A stretch of DNA of 64,000 bases from Flavivirga spongiicola. Its GTDB lineage: Bacteria; Bacteroidota; Bacteroidia; Flavobacteriales; Flavobacteriaceae. This document shows, piece by piece, positions 1 to 9,025 of the stretch; within the stretch, counting starts at the first letter, position 1, and every line of letters begins with the position of its first letter. The notes under the pieces are model-generated. The model had not been told where the DNA came from, made no database searches, and saw nothing but the letters and a program-made list of their open reading frames with translations. The DNA is taken from the NCBI RefSeq assembly GCF_030540825.1, contig NZ_JAUOEO010000002.1, positions 682,001 to 746,000 of the forward strand. The letters are read 5' to 3'. Position numbers and translations under genes: made by a program.

Positions 1-803
1 ATTGAATCGATTTTTTCCAGATCAATAGTCGATTCGCTCATAATACCGTATCGAAGGTAGAGCTTATCATTTTCTATCGATATAGGTCTTTTAATCATTG
101 ATTTTAAAAAACCAAAAATTTGTGTTCCGGAATAAATACTCAAAAAAGTTAAAATCCAAGCGGCAATATGACTCCATTTTGCAAGTAATATGTGAAGTAC
201 AACTGTTTCTATGGCAACAATAAATATAATGGCAATTAATAAAGATATACTACCACTATTTTTATGATATGAGAATTCATTTTCATTTAATTCTCTTTTT
301 TTCCAATAAATAAAGCCATAGTAAAAAATAGCGATTTCCGTTGCGAATGGTATTACAGCTGGTTTAGGAAGTATTTCGGAACAAGTACTTTTAAGGATTG
401 TAAAAAAATCGAGAGATGACGTCTTTTTCTGTTTGTAGCATTTTATGCCTTTTCTAACATTATAGATTACAAATGATAAAACCGATAATTCTATGATTGG
501 AAAGATCCAAGTTTTAAAAAGGTTGAGGTAATATTGATTCTCAGAAGGAAGTATCACTGAACAAATAACCATTCCAAAAACCATAAAAGGGATTATTGTC
601 GTTTTTGGAATATTGGTTTTTCTAATTAGTAAAAAATATATAAAAGGAACTGTCAATAACAGGTCAAACGTGACCCCAATTGCCAAACTATTAGGGTTTA
701 ATTGGAATACTGATGATTTAACGATCAAAATCATCAACCCAATAATCAGTAATGGAAGCCCAAATATGATTAGTTTTTTTTGAAGGTTTATTGTTTTGTT
801 CAT
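1..803 (-). CDS. Polytopic membrane protein, C-terminus cut by window edge
   Basis: I translated this by hand: an ATG at 803 opens a frame without stops to the window edge, giving 267 residues of an incomplete protein. It starts MNKTINLQKKLIIFGLP and has about five to six hydrophobic segments separated by short basic loops, so it should sit in the inner membrane. The last visible part (MIKRPISIENDKLYLRYG) looks like the start of a soluble beta-rich tail of the kind seen in bacterial PH-like membrane proteins, but this is only a resemblance. I do not recognise the family and cannot assign a function. It is transcribed in the same direction as pepT, 124 bases downstream of the pepT stop. Confidence 0.7.
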   Translation of the reverse strand, partial: MNKTINLQKKLIIFGLPLLIIGLMILIVKSSVFQLNPNSLAIGVTFDLLLTVPFIYFLLIRKTNIPKTTIIPFMVFGMVICSVILPSENQYYLNLFKTWIFPIIELSVLSFVIYNVRKGIKCYKQKKTSSLDFFTILKSTCSEILPKPAVIPFATEIAIFYYGFIYWKKRELNENEFSYHKNSGSISLLIAIIFIVAIETVVLHILLAKWSHIAAWILTFLSIYSGTQIFGFLKSMIKRPISIENDKLYLRYGIMSESTIDLEKIDS

Positions 804-927
804 TTCGTTTGTTTTTTACTAATATATAACCGTTTCTATACTGAAATAAGTTCAGTACAGATTATTTAATACCAAGATACCAAGATGCAAAAGAAGTTAG
901 CCGAAATTTTTCACAAAATCAATTTTT

Positions 928-2166
928 TTACTTCTCTAAAGCCGTCAATTCTGCTATTTTACAAATAACCTCTGTTGCTTTAATCATACTTTCAACAGGC
1001 ACATACTCATAACGACCATGGAAATTGTGTCCGCCGGCAAATATATTTGGGCAAGGCAAGCCCATATAACTTAATTGCGAGCCATCAGTGCCACCACGAA
1101 TGGCTTTAATTAGTGGTTCAATACCAAGTTGTTTCATGGCTTTTTCGGCAATATCTACAATATGCATCACAGGCTCGACCTTTTCTTTCATATTATAATA
1201 TTGATCTTTGATTTCGGTACTAATAACTTCCCTACCGTATTGCGAATTCAATTCGTTAGTTAGCTTTTGCATGACTTCTTTACGAGCCTCGAAATGACCT
1301 CTATCATGATCGCGAATAATATATTCTAAAACCGTTTCTTCAACATCTCCCTTCATATTATGTAAATGAAAAAAACCTTGATACCCCTCAGTATGTTCTG
1401 GAGTTTCTAGTCGTGGCAGAGAATTAATAAATTCCTGAGCGATGTACATAGAATTTATCATTTTACCTTTAGCATATCCGGGGTGTACAATTTTACCTTT
1501 TATTTTTACTACGGCACCGGCAGCGTTAAAGTTTTCGTATTCTAATTCACCTATTTGACTTCCGTCCATAGTGTAAGCCCAATCTGCACCGAATTTTTCA
1601 ACATCAAATTTATGTGCACCTCGACCTATTTCTTCATCGGGAGTGAACCCGACTCTTATTTTTCCATGTTTAATTTCCGGATGATTCACTAAATATTCCA
1701 TGGCTGAAACAATTTCACAAATTCCAGCCTTATCATCCGCACCCAGAAGGGTGTTGCCATCTGTTGTTATTAAGGTTTGACCTTTATATAAAAGTAAATC
1801 ATCAAAATAGTCGGGAGATAATACAATATTTTCATTTGCATTTAAAACAATATCATTACCATCATAATTTTCAATGATTTGAGGGTTTACATGGGCTCCT
1901 GTAAAATCCGGAGAAGTATCAAAATGTGAAACAAATCCAATAGTTGGAACATCATAATCTATATTACTAGGTAGTGTTGCCATAATGTATGCGTTAGCAT
2001 CAATGCTAACATCGTGCATCCCAATAGTTTTAAGCTCTTCGGCTAACTTATTAGCCAAATCCCATTGCTTTTTTGTACTAGGTGTCGTATCCGAGGTTGG
2101 ATCGGATTCTGTATCAATAGTAACGTAGCTTACAAATCGTTTTATGATGTTTTCTTTTGAAATCAT
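928..2166 (-). CDS. pepT: Peptidase T (tripeptide aminopeptidase)
   Basis: Cytosolic di-zinc M20B exopeptidase that removes the N-terminal residue from tripeptides. The family signature is complete: the first metal site HFDTSPDF, the bridging Asp in LLGADDKAG, the catalytic Glu pair in [27 protein letters not shown], and the C-terminal [18 protein letters not shown] plus [15 protein letters not shown] chose the ATG at 2166 ([11 protein letters not shown]), which gives 412 residues and matches the family; the frame stays open up to 2205 but those 13 extra residues are atypical. The gene is divergent from pyrD with a 182-base intergenic region. No signal peptide. The identification is secure; only the start is arguable. 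Confidence 0.95.
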   Translation of the reverse strand: MISKENIIKRFVSYVTIDTESDPTSDTTPSTKKQWDLANKLAEELKTIGMHDVSIDANAYIMATLPSNIDYDVPTIGFVSHFDTSPDFTGAHVNPQIIENYDGNDIVLNANENIVLSPDYFDDLLLYKGQTLITTDGNTLLGADDKAGICEIVSAMEYLVNHPEIKHGKIRVGFTPDEEIGRGAHKFDVEKFGADWAYTMDGSQIGELEYENFNAAGAVVKIKGKIVHPGYAKGKMINSMYIAQEFINSLPRLETPEHTEGYQGFFHLHNMKGDVEETVLEYIIRDHDRGHFEARKEVMQKLTNELNSQYGREVISTEIKDQYYNMKEKVEPVMHIVDIAEKAMKQLGIEPLIKAIRGGTDGSQLSYMGLPCPNIFAGGHNFHGRYEYVPVESMIKATEVICKIAELTALEK

Positions 2167-2315
2167 TTTAAGTTTAATTTGGTTGGTTTGAGCGAAATGA
2201 CTCAATGATCTATTACGGGTTTAAAAATACGATTATTAATTTTTTTGCTTTCAGAATTGTGCAATTTTTTATTTAGTATTTTTAGTTTATTTAGTTTTTT
2301 TAATAGCACTAAAAA

Positions 2316-2333
2316 TACTTTTGCATACTTTTG
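2316..2333 (+). promoter_or_regulatory. Tandem TAnnTTTG boxes upstream of pyrD
   Basis: Two identical copies of TACTTTTG lie at 2316-2323 and 2326-2333, exactly 10 bp apart, ending 15 bases before the pyrD ATG. Each fits the Bacteroidota -7 consensus TAnnTTTG. No clear TTTG -33 element is placed 19-20 bp upstream of either. The likely role is two overlapping transcription start sites for pyrD with a very short leader; this is inferred from the consensus alone. Confidence 0.5.
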
Positions 2334-2348
2334 CATAAATAATACCGG

Positions 2349-3380
2349 ATGTACAAATTATTACTTCGCCCTCTATTTTTTTTATTCGACCCTGAAAAAA
2401 TTCACCATTTTACATTTTCGTTGATAAAATTCACATCTAAAATTCCTGGTTTTACTGCTGTTTTTAGAAGTTTATATGTGGTTAAAGATGCCAGATTAAG
2501 ACGAAATTTATTCGGATTAACATTTAAAAATCCAGTAGGCTTGGCAGCAGGTTTTGATAAAAATGCGGTGTTATATAACGAATTGGCAAATTTTGGTTTT
2601 GGTTTTATTGAAATTGGTACGGTAACTCCTAAAGGGCAAGCTGGAAATCCTAAGAAAAGATTATTTAGACTTAAAGATGATCAAGGAATTATTAACCGAA
2701 TGGGGTTTAATAATGAAGGCGTAGAAATTGCTATTTCTCAATTAAAAAAGAATAAGGGCAAATTGATTATTGGTGGTAATATTGGCAAAAATACTGATAC
2801 AAAACCTGAAGATTATACTAAAGATTATTTAGAGTGTTTTAATGCATTACATCCGTATGTTGATTATTTTGTACTTAATGTGAGTTGCCCGAATGTTGGG
2901 AGTCATGCTAAATTAAATGATAAAGATTATTTAGAGGAGTTAATAGGTGCGGTGCAAAAGGCAAATGCAACATTTGAAAATCAAAAACCAATTCTTTTAA
3001 AAATAGCTCCCGATTTAAATGATGGACAATTAGATGAAATCATAGCGCTTGTTGCTAAAACAAAATTAGATGGTGTTATTGCAAGTAATACGTCTATGAA
3101 CAGAAGTAATTTAAAAGCTTCAAAAGAGTTACTTGAAAGTGTAGGTAATGGTGGTCTAAGCGGACAACCTATAAAAGATAAAAGCACAAGGGTTATAAAA
3201 TATTTATCAGATAAAAGCAATAAATCATTTCCGATAATTGGAGTAGGAGGCATACATTCCGCTAAAGATGCTCTCGAAAAAATAGATGCTGGTGCAGATT
3301 TAGTACAAGTTTATACTGGTTTTATTTATGAAGGTCCAAGTCTTATAAAACAAATTAATAAGGCCTTGCTTGAAAGGTAG
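2349..3380 (+). CDS. pyrD: Dihydroorotate dehydrogenase (quinone), class 2
   Basis: FMN enzyme of the inner membrane that oxidises dihydroorotate to orotate with quinone as acceptor, the fourth step of pyrimidine synthesis. At 343 residues with an amphipathic N-terminal extension ([20 protein letters not shown]), it has class 2 architecture. FMN and substrate motifs visible are [57 protein letters not shown] and [11 protein letters not shown]. One odd point: the catalytic-base loop reads NVSCPNVG with Cys180, where classical class 2 enzymes have Ser (NxSSPN) and class 1A has Cys. The ATG at 2349 follows two tandem -7 boxes. It converges with the metalloprotease gene downstream. Confidence 0.95.
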   Translation: MYKLLLRPLFFLFDPEKIHHFTFSLIKFTSKIPGFTAVFRSLYVVKDARLRRNLFGLTFKNPVGLAAGFDKNAVLYNELANFGFGFIEIGTVTPKGQAGNPKKRLFRLKDDQGIINRMGFNNEGVEIAISQLKKNKGKLIIGGNIGKNTDTKPEDYTKDYLECFNALHPYVDYFVLNVSCPNVGSHAKLNDKDYLEELIGAVQKANATFENQKPILLKIAPDLNDGQLDEIIALVAKTKLDGVIASNTSMNRSNLKASKELLESVGNGGLSGQPIKDKSTRVIKYLSDKSNKSFPIIGVGGIHSAKDALEKIDAGADLVQVYTGFIYEGPSLIKQINKALLER

Positions 3381-3476
3381 TATAAAAGCTATTTAACGTG
3401 ACTTCAACATAATAGTTCTTGAAGCAGTCTTATTGTCTTTAGCAGGATTATAATGAATATTAATATTGAGCTTTCG

Positions 3477-5438
3477 TTACTTAATAATCTTTTTAACGAT
3501 TCTAGAATTCTCACTATGAATTGTTAGGAAGTAAGTTCCAGAAGATAAACTACTCACATTAATTGGTTGGTTAGTTAGCGTTCCAGATAAGAATACCTGT
3601 CCGACTAAATTAGAAATTTGATAATTTAAAACAGCTTCAGTGTTTCTGGATTTAATATAAAGCGAAGCGTTTGTAATGGGGTTTGGATATGCTGTTATAT
3701 TCGATAATGTTTTGGAAGAATCTTGTTCTTCTTCAATATGCTTAATAAGAATATTGTCAATAGCAATGTCACCATCCCAACTAGCACCTCTTATAGCTCT
3801 AAAACGAACTTTTATAGTTTCATTCTCATAAGAAGATAAATCAATAAGTTTCTTTAAAAACGCATCATCTTGATTAGATTGTTGGTTCCCGTGAAGTGCC
3901 GGGATAACATCATTAATATAACCGCTATCCGTTTTAATATCTATATGTAATTCTCCTATGTTTTTACCAAACATATGATACGAAAATTCTAATGCGGTGT
4001 TTGATGAGGTGATATTAATACATGGTGAAATAAATTCAGCAACATCTCCAGGGTTTGCCCCGGAAGCTTCAGCATAAATATATTTTCCTATGATATCATC
4101 TGATTTATTATTACTTAGAGGACCTGTGCCATCTGTAGCAGTTTGTCCAATATTAGAATACCAGTTATAACCACTTTTAGAAGTATCTATCGTTGTCCAA
4201 CCATGATCTCCTGCTATTTCAAAATTCTCAAAATTTTCTTCTATAGGGTTTATTTCTGTGCCTACTTTTATAAATTTCGAAAATGTTTTCTTTATAGTTT
4301 TAGACTTATTGGAGACCGTAAGCGTTACATCATATATACCAGTATCATAGGTGTGTGAAGGATTTTGATTTGTATAGTCAATAATACCATCAGAATCTAT
4401 ATCCCATTGCCAGTTGGTAATATTAGAGCAATTATTTTTAAAATTCACAGTTAAGGTTTCCTCGCAGGTTATGCTAGTATCTACACTAAAATTAGCGTTA
4501 AATGATGGACATGCTAAATAGTTTTTTGTAGTATGGTAAAAGGCATACATTCTAGCTAGTTGCTGATCGGTGAAATGGTTTCTACAGGATTTTCTGGAAT
4601 AAGACATTAAATTACCCGTATCAGGGTTAAAGGTATGTCCGTTTGCATCTGTTTCTATGCCAATAAACTCGCAAAAACTATTAACATTACTATTAGAAAG
4701 TATAGGGTCTGCAGGTGTGTCACAAATACCATCACCATCTGTATCACAGTTGCTACCATCGACTAATTCGGTGGTCATTTTGTTATTATCTGGTCCGTGT
4801 GTGTGTGTTAAAGAGAAAAAATGTCCTAATTCGTGTGCTAAAGAAGAACCGTTAGTTGCACAGCTGTTTTTCATAACAATGATATCATTATCTCTTCCAA
4901 CATTATTACTATATCCACAAATGCTTGCATCAGAAGAATTTAACAACTGATTGACAAAATAAATATTTATTAAACCCGGTGTATAGTATGCTTCTTTTAA
5001 ATCACTTTCATTACCTTTTTTAAAATGACAAAATACATCATCATCTATATAGTCAATGCTATCGCACAAGAAGAATTCCATATAAGCACCTGCATAAATA
5101 TCATTAAGGTTTTCAATGGCATTATTAAGATCGGAAGTACTAAGTCCATCACTACCATTTGAAGACCTAATAATATGTGCTTTGATAGGAATAGAGTTAA
5201 CTATTCTGTGAGTGTTACTTTTTCCAGATTTACTAAAAGCAAATGCCTTCTCGTATTTTTTAATTTGTGGTTTTATGCTATTTATATAATCAATGGACTC
5301 TGAAGTTGTTACTGTACCGCAACTGGATTCGATTTTATTCTGCCCGAAAGTATAGTATGGAGCCGACAATATTATCGAAATAAGTAATAGTTTTGGGTTA
5401 GTAATAAAAATATTCATTTGGGCAAAACATTTTTTCAA
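3477..5438 (-). CDS. Secreted pappalysin-like (M43) metalloprotease, T9SS substrate
   Basis: Predicted extracellular zinc protease. Order of parts: N-terminal signal (hydrophobic stretch about residues 15-32, ending near TFGQ), catalytic domain with HELGHFFSLTH (zinc ligands His202, His206, His212; base Glu203) and a Met-turn NLMSYS near residue 278, a PKD domain at about 313-393, a MAM-like adhesive domain at about 398-567 ending in IAIDNILI, and a type A T9SS sorting domain from about 580 (TAYPNP ... GTYFLTI ... VKKIIK). The usual Gly of the HExxHxxGxxH helix break is Ser209. Start: ATG 5438 is used; Met8 (5417) would give a shorter signal peptide and is equally plausible. It lies upstream of nothing obvious but is followed on the same strand by a second T9SS cargo. 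The substrate is unknown. Confidence 0.85.
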   Translation of the reverse strand: MKKCFAQMNIFITNPKLLLISIILSAPYYTFGQNKIESSCGTVTTSESIDYINSIKPQIKKYEKAFAFSKSGKSNTHRIVNSIPIKAHIIRSSNGSDGLSTSDLNNAIENLNDIYAGAYMEFFLCDSIDYIDDDVFCHFKKGNESDLKEAYYTPGLINIYFVNQLLNSSDASICGYSNNVGRDNDIIVMKNSCATNGSSLAHELGHFFSLTHTHGPDNNKMTTELVDGSNCDTDGDGICDTPADPILSNSNVNSFCEFIGIETDANGHTFNPDTGNLMSYSRKSCRNHFTDQQLARMYAFYHTTKNYLACPSFNANFSVDTSITCEETLTVNFKNNCSNITNWQWDIDSDGIIDYTNQNPSHTYDTGIYDVTLTVSNKSKTIKKTFSKFIKVGTEINPIEENFENFEIAGDHGWTTIDTSKSGYNWYSNIGQTATDGTGPLSNNKSDDIIGKYIYAEASGANPGDVAEFISPCINITSSNTALEFSYHMFGKNIGELHIDIKTDSGYINDVIPALHGNQQSNQDDAFLKKLIDLSSYENETIKVRFRAIRGASWDGDIAIDNILIKHIEEEQDSSKTLSNITAYPNPITNASLYIKSRNTEAVLNYQISNLVGQVFLSGTLTNQPINVSSLSSGTYFLTIHSENSRIVKKIIK

Positions 5439-5522
5439 ATGTATACCATAATGAAAAAGATGAATAATAAAAACGTTTAAACGTAAATTTTATCGGTTAC
5501 CCTTCAATTATATGCTTAACTT

Positions 5523-6479
5523 TTAGTTGATTACTAGCTTTTTTGAATTACTTGCGCCATCAATAGTTTTTAAATTTAACAGATAAATACCTTTGTTTAA
5601 GTTCGTTAAATTAACACTTAATTGGGGTATTCCTGTTTTAATTTCTATTTGTTTAACTAAGTTCCCTAGTACATTATAAACCTCTATTGAGTTTAATTCA
5701 CTATTTTGAATATTAGAAATTGTGATATCGCCTTTGGTTGGGTTTGGAAATATTTTTATATTTTCAATTGTATTAATTGTTTCAGTACTAAGAGTAGATT
5801 CAATATAGTTGAATGTGACAGTTCCTATTCTATGGCTCATATTACTATTTACGCCATCAAATGGTGCAAGATTCTCTAAACTTGTTATAACTCCTAAAGG
5901 GTTTGTGTCCAGATTATCTCCAGAATATCCACTGCCATCCTCTGTTCCGGCATCATAAGGAAATACATCTATCGTATAAGTTGCTTTCCAACCATTATTA
6001 ACAGCTCCATTTCCTGACCTTAAATTTTCACTATTAACAGCAATAAACCAATCAGGGCTTGGAGCTATCATAGTTGCCAAACTTACAAAAGGATGATCTT
6101 CGCTAATTTGAATACTTTTGGTTATTGTACCCTGAGCAGAACCAAGTCCGCTACCAATATCAAACTTATCAGCATCAGAATTTGCTGTGACCTCAGATTC
6201 AAAAGCGCTGGTGCTACCTGTTTCCGCAATTGATTCTATTCCAGCTGAAGCAGGGCTTCCCATCATTAAAATTGTATTAGCTGTTTTATGCGTAGCAATA
6301 GCTAAAGGAGACCAATGTGGGTTGCCAGGTAAAGGAATTGTACTAATACCATTTGCTGAGTCACCAGCTGTGGTTTCCCAAAAACTTTCAAAAACTATAG
6401 TATAATTTGCTGTACTTTGACCAAACGAGGTCAAGGAAATAAGAAACGCAAAAATAAACAGAAAAGTAATTTTTTTCAT
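5523..6479 (-). CDS. Spondin-domain protein with T9SS type A sorting signal
   Basis: Secreted, 318 residues. A clear signal peptide (MKKITFLFIFAFLISLTSFGQ) precedes a spondin_N-like domain at about 24-235, recognised from YTIVFESFWE, GNPHWSPLAIATHK, a SPASAGIESIAETG block, and VSLATMIAPSPDWFIAV, which carries the conserved PSPDWF core. The C-terminus from about 245 is a type A T9SS sorting domain (IFPNPTKGDITI ... LNKGIYLLNLKT ... KKLVIN). In animals the spondin domain is an extracellular-matrix module; in bacteria its role is unsettled, with adhesion or a matrix function likely. It is transcribed toward the metalloprotease gene (43-base gap plus start), so the two may be co-expressed. Confidence 0.85.
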   Translation of the reverse strand: MKKITFLFIFAFLISLTSFGQSTANYTIVFESFWETTAGDSANGISTIPLPGNPHWSPLAIATHKTANTILMMGSPASAGIESIAETGSTSAFESEVTANSDADKFDIGSGLGSAQGTITKSIQISEDHPFVSLATMIAPSPDWFIAVNSENLRSGNGAVNNGWKATYTIDVFPYDAGTEDGSGYSGDNLDTNPLGVITSLENLAPFDGVNSNMSHRIGTVTFNYIESTLSTETINTIENIKIFPNPTKGDITISNIQNSELNSIEVYNVLGNLVKQIEIKTGIPQLSVNLTNLNKGIYLLNLKTIDGASNSKKLVIN

Positions 6480-6615
6480 AGTATGGTTATTTAGAAGTTA
6501 AAGATAATGTCGCATAATTGTATAAAACCTTACAGATCAATTAAAAAAAACTTTATTTTATTGTTAATAGCTTAACTAAATTAATAGTATTTTTATCCTT
6601 CTATTTTTTGACTAA

Positions 6616-7479
6616 ATGCAAAACAAAGTGAAGATTATTGAATGCCCACGAGATGCCATGCAGGGTATTAAAGATTTTATTCCTACAGAAAAGAAAGTAC
6701 AGTATATTCAGTCGTTACTTCGTGTAGGTTTTGATACCATTGATTTTGGTAGTTTTGTATCCCCTAAGGCCATACCTCAAATGGTTGATACAGCCGAGGT
6801 ATTATCAAAACTTGATTTATCTAAAGCAACCAGTAAGTTACTGGCTATTATTGCAAATACCAGAGGAGCGGAAGACGCAAGTAAGTATCCGGAAATAGAT
6901 TATTTAGGTTATCCGTTTTCAATATCAGAAAACTTTCAAATGCGTAATACCCATAAAACGATAGCGCAATCTGTTGAAACACTTTCAAAAATATTAGATA
7001 TTGCTAATACATCGAACAAGGAAGTCGTAGTTTATATATCTATGGGCTTTGGAAACCCTTATGGAGACCCATGGAATGTTAATATAGTAGGGGAGTGGAC
7101 TGAAAAACTTTCAAAGATGGGAGTGAAAATTTTATCATTGAGCGATACTATTGGAAGTTCTAATGCAGAAAGTATAAATTATCTATTTTCAAATTTAATA
7201 CCTCAGTACCCTAACATTGAATTTGGAGCACACTTGCATACAACACCGAGTACTTGGTTTGAAAAAGTTGATGCAGCCTATAAAGCTGGGTGCAAACGTT
7301 TTGATGGAGCCATTCAAGGGTTTGGTGGGTGCCCAATGGCGAAAGATGAATTGACAGGTAATATGCCTACCGAAAAACTATTATCATACTTTACTTCAAA
7401 AAAAAATAATAGTTTAAATGCGCTTAGTTTTGAGAGCGCTTATAACGAAGCTTCTAAGGTTTTTAATTTTTATCATTGA
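6616..7479 (+). CDS. mvaB: Hydroxymethylglutaryl-CoA lyase
   Basis: Cleaves HMG-CoA to acetoacetate and acetyl-CoA, the last step of leucine catabolism. The 287-residue length fits the family. Motifs: VKIIECPRDAMQGIK (substrate and metal binding; most members have PRDGLQ), FGSFVSPKAIPQM, YISMGFGNPYGDPW, SLSDTIGSSNA, FGAHLHTTP (metal-binding His pair), and the signature loop QGFGGCPMAKDELTGN, with catalytic Cys239. It stands alone between the divergent spondin gene and the porin gene. The ATG at 6616 comes immediately after a T-rich TATTTTTTG sequence, so the transcript may have almost no leader. The Ala in place of Gly in PRDGLQ is a minor variation. Confidence 0.9.
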   Translation: MQNKVKIIECPRDAMQGIKDFIPTEKKVQYIQSLLRVGFDTIDFGSFVSPKAIPQMVDTAEVLSKLDLSKATSKLLAIIANTRGAEDASKYPEIDYLGYPFSISENFQMRNTHKTIAQSVETLSKILDIANTSNKEVVVYISMGFGNPYGDPWNVNIVGEWTEKLSKMGVKILSLSDTIGSSNAESINYLFSNLIPQYPNIEFGAHLHTTPSTWFEKVDAAYKAGCKRFDGAIQGFGGCPMAKDELTGNMPTEKLLSYFTSKKNNSLNALSFESAYNEASKVFNFYH

Positions 7480-7558
7480 TTTTACGATTTTTAAAACACT
7501 GATTTTTAGTTTCTTAAATAGATGTTTAAAAGTTTATTTAAATTTAATCTAAATAAAC

Positions 7559-7589
7559 TTTGTGTAAGTAATTATGAGTTTTATATTTG
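7559..7589 (+). promoter_or_regulatory. Bacteroidota sigma-ABfr-type promoter of the porin gene
   Basis: TTTG at 7559-7562 is followed after exactly 19 bp by TATATTTG at 7582-7589, a full match to the Bacteroidota consensus (TTTG, N19-20, TAnnTTTG). The predicted start site is about 7596, leaving a leader of roughly 54 nt before the porin ATG at 7650. This is the clearest promoter in the window. Confidence 0.8.
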
Positions 7590-7649
7590 CAACTTCAAAC
7601 TGACAATTATTTATAATAAGTCTAAATAAGAATAACAATTTAATCAAAA

Positions 7650-8831
7650 ATGAAAAAATTAACTTTACTATTTACAATTTTAATAGCATCAATTGCTTAT
7701 GCGCAAACCGCTCAAGATTCTATTACATTTAACCCTCAAAAGCAATTAAATGCTGCGCAACGTATATTGTCAGGTAATTATGGAGAAGCTGTTACTGTAG
7801 GTGCTTATGGAGAGTTAACATATAACCAGCCAGAAGCCGATAATGGAGAATTAGATGTACAACGTTTAGTTTTACTTTTTGGATATAAGTTTAATGATAA
7901 AACTCAATTTGTAACAGAAGTAGAATTCGAGCATGTTGAAGAAGTATTTATAGAACAAGCTTTTGTAAACTATGCTGTTGCACCTAACGTGAGCTTACGT
8001 GGTGGTTTAATGTTAGTGCCAATGGGGATTGTAAACGAGTTTCATGAACCAACGACATTTAATGGTGTAGAGAGACCATCAGTAGATAATGCTATTGTAC
8101 CAACTACTTGGCGTGAGATAGGTGTTGGTGTTACAGGTAGATTTAATGAAATCTCTTTAGGGTACCAAGCTTATGTTTTTAATGGATTTCAATCCGTTAA
8201 TGGAACAAAAAGACTAGGTGGAAGCAGTGGATTGAGAAACGGAAGACAAAAAGGAATAAAGTCAACTATAAACTCTCCTAATCTGTCTGTTAAATTAGAT
8301 TATTATGGACTTCCCGGGTTGCGATTAGGATTATCAGGTTATTTTGGTCGTACACAGGCTGAAGATGATGTAGATATGGTAGACGGGTCTGATATAGGAA
8401 TTTCTATGATTGGTGTAGATGCACGTTATGCTTATAAAAGATTTACAGCACGTGGACAATTTATTCACGCAAGTCTTAGTGATACTGAAGATTACAATGA
8501 CTTATATTATGATTTAGCAACGGATCCAAACCAAGGTTTGGGAAGCTCATTACAAGGTTGGTATGTAGAGACTGCTTACAATCTATTGCCACAAAATAAA
8601 GCACAACGTTTATTTGCTTTTGCAAGATATGAGCAATATGACACACATGCAGATACAGCGGGAGCTTTAGTAAAAAACGATTCTTATAACAGAAGTGATA
8701 TTACAACAGGTTTAAGTTACCATATTGCCCCAGGAGTTGTTTTAAAAGGAGATTATCAGTTTAGAGATAATGAACAATCTGGTTCTGAGGTAGCTAATAG
8801 ACTTAATTTCGGAATCGGTGTTTGGTTCTAA
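7650..8831 (+). CDS. Outer-membrane porin-like beta-barrel protein
   Basis: 393 residues with a clean signal peptide (MKKLTLLFTILIASIAYAQ). The mature part has alternating hydrophobic/polar strands and turns typical of a 16-18-stranded barrel and ends in an aromatic residue (GIGVWF), as outer-membrane barrels do. Blocks such as FNDKTQFVTEVEFEHVEEVF, VSLRGGLMLVPMG and YEQYDTH resemble the phosphate-selective porin O/P family; the actual solute is unknown. It has its own strong promoter at 7559-7589 and is followed by a large hairpin (8931-8985), so it is probably a single-gene transcript even though it lies just upstream of the FMN-binding operon. Confidence 0.7.
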   Translation: MKKLTLLFTILIASIAYAQTAQDSITFNPQKQLNAAQRILSGNYGEAVTVGAYGELTYNQPEADNGELDVQRLVLLFGYKFNDKTQFVTEVEFEHVEEVFIEQAFVNYAVAPNVSLRGGLMLVPMGIVNEFHEPTTFNGVERPSVDNAIVPTTWREIGVGVTGRFNEISLGYQAYVFNGFQSVNGTKRLGGSSGLRNGRQKGIKSTINSPNLSVKLDYYGLPGLRLGLSGYFGRTQAEDDVDMVDGSDIGISMIGVDARYAYKRFTARGQFIHASLSDTEDYNDLYYDLATDPNQGLGSSLQGWYVETAYNLLPQNKAQRLFAFARYEQYDTHADTAGALVKNDSYNRSDITTGLSYHIAPGVVLKGDYQFRDNEQSGSEVANRLNFGIGVWF

Positions 8832-8930
8832 ATTAGTTTGAATAACAGTGCTTAATAGTGGTGGAATTTTTGCCCCGCCCCAAGTCTTAAAAAAATATAA
8901 AGAATCGCTATAAACACTAATGAGATATTC

Positions 8931-8985
8931 AAATGCTCATAGCTAATTTAGAAATAAACATTTCTAAATTAGCTATTTGGCATTT
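8931..8985. terminator. Long hairpin between the porin gene and the FMN operon
   Basis: A perfect 17-bp stem (8939-8955 paired with 8960-8976, loop AAAC) extends after a small internal loop by AAATGC (8931-8936) with GCATTT (8980-8985). It lies 100 bases after the porin stop and just upstream of the -7 box of the next operon. There is no good T-run on the plus strand, so it may stabilise the porin mRNA 3' end rather than act as a classical terminator. Confidence 0.5.
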
Positions 8986-9013
8986 AAGTTGTAAGTAACA
9001 CTAAAAAAAATAA

Positions 9014-9021
9014 TACTTTTG
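9014..9021 (+). promoter_or_regulatory. Probable -7 element of the FMN-binding operon
   Basis: TACTTTTG at 9014-9021 matches TAnnTTTG and ends 4 bases before the ATG at 9026. The upstream half is poor (GTTG at 8988-8991, spacing 22). If used, transcription would start at or next to the start codon, giving a leaderless or nearly leaderless mRNA. Confidence 0.4.
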
Positions 9022-9025
9022 CAGC

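Noticed and set aside
839..857. Small hairpin TACTGAA-N5-TTCAGTA downstream of pepT
   Set aside because: Only 7 bp with no T-run on the minus strand; too weak to call a terminator.
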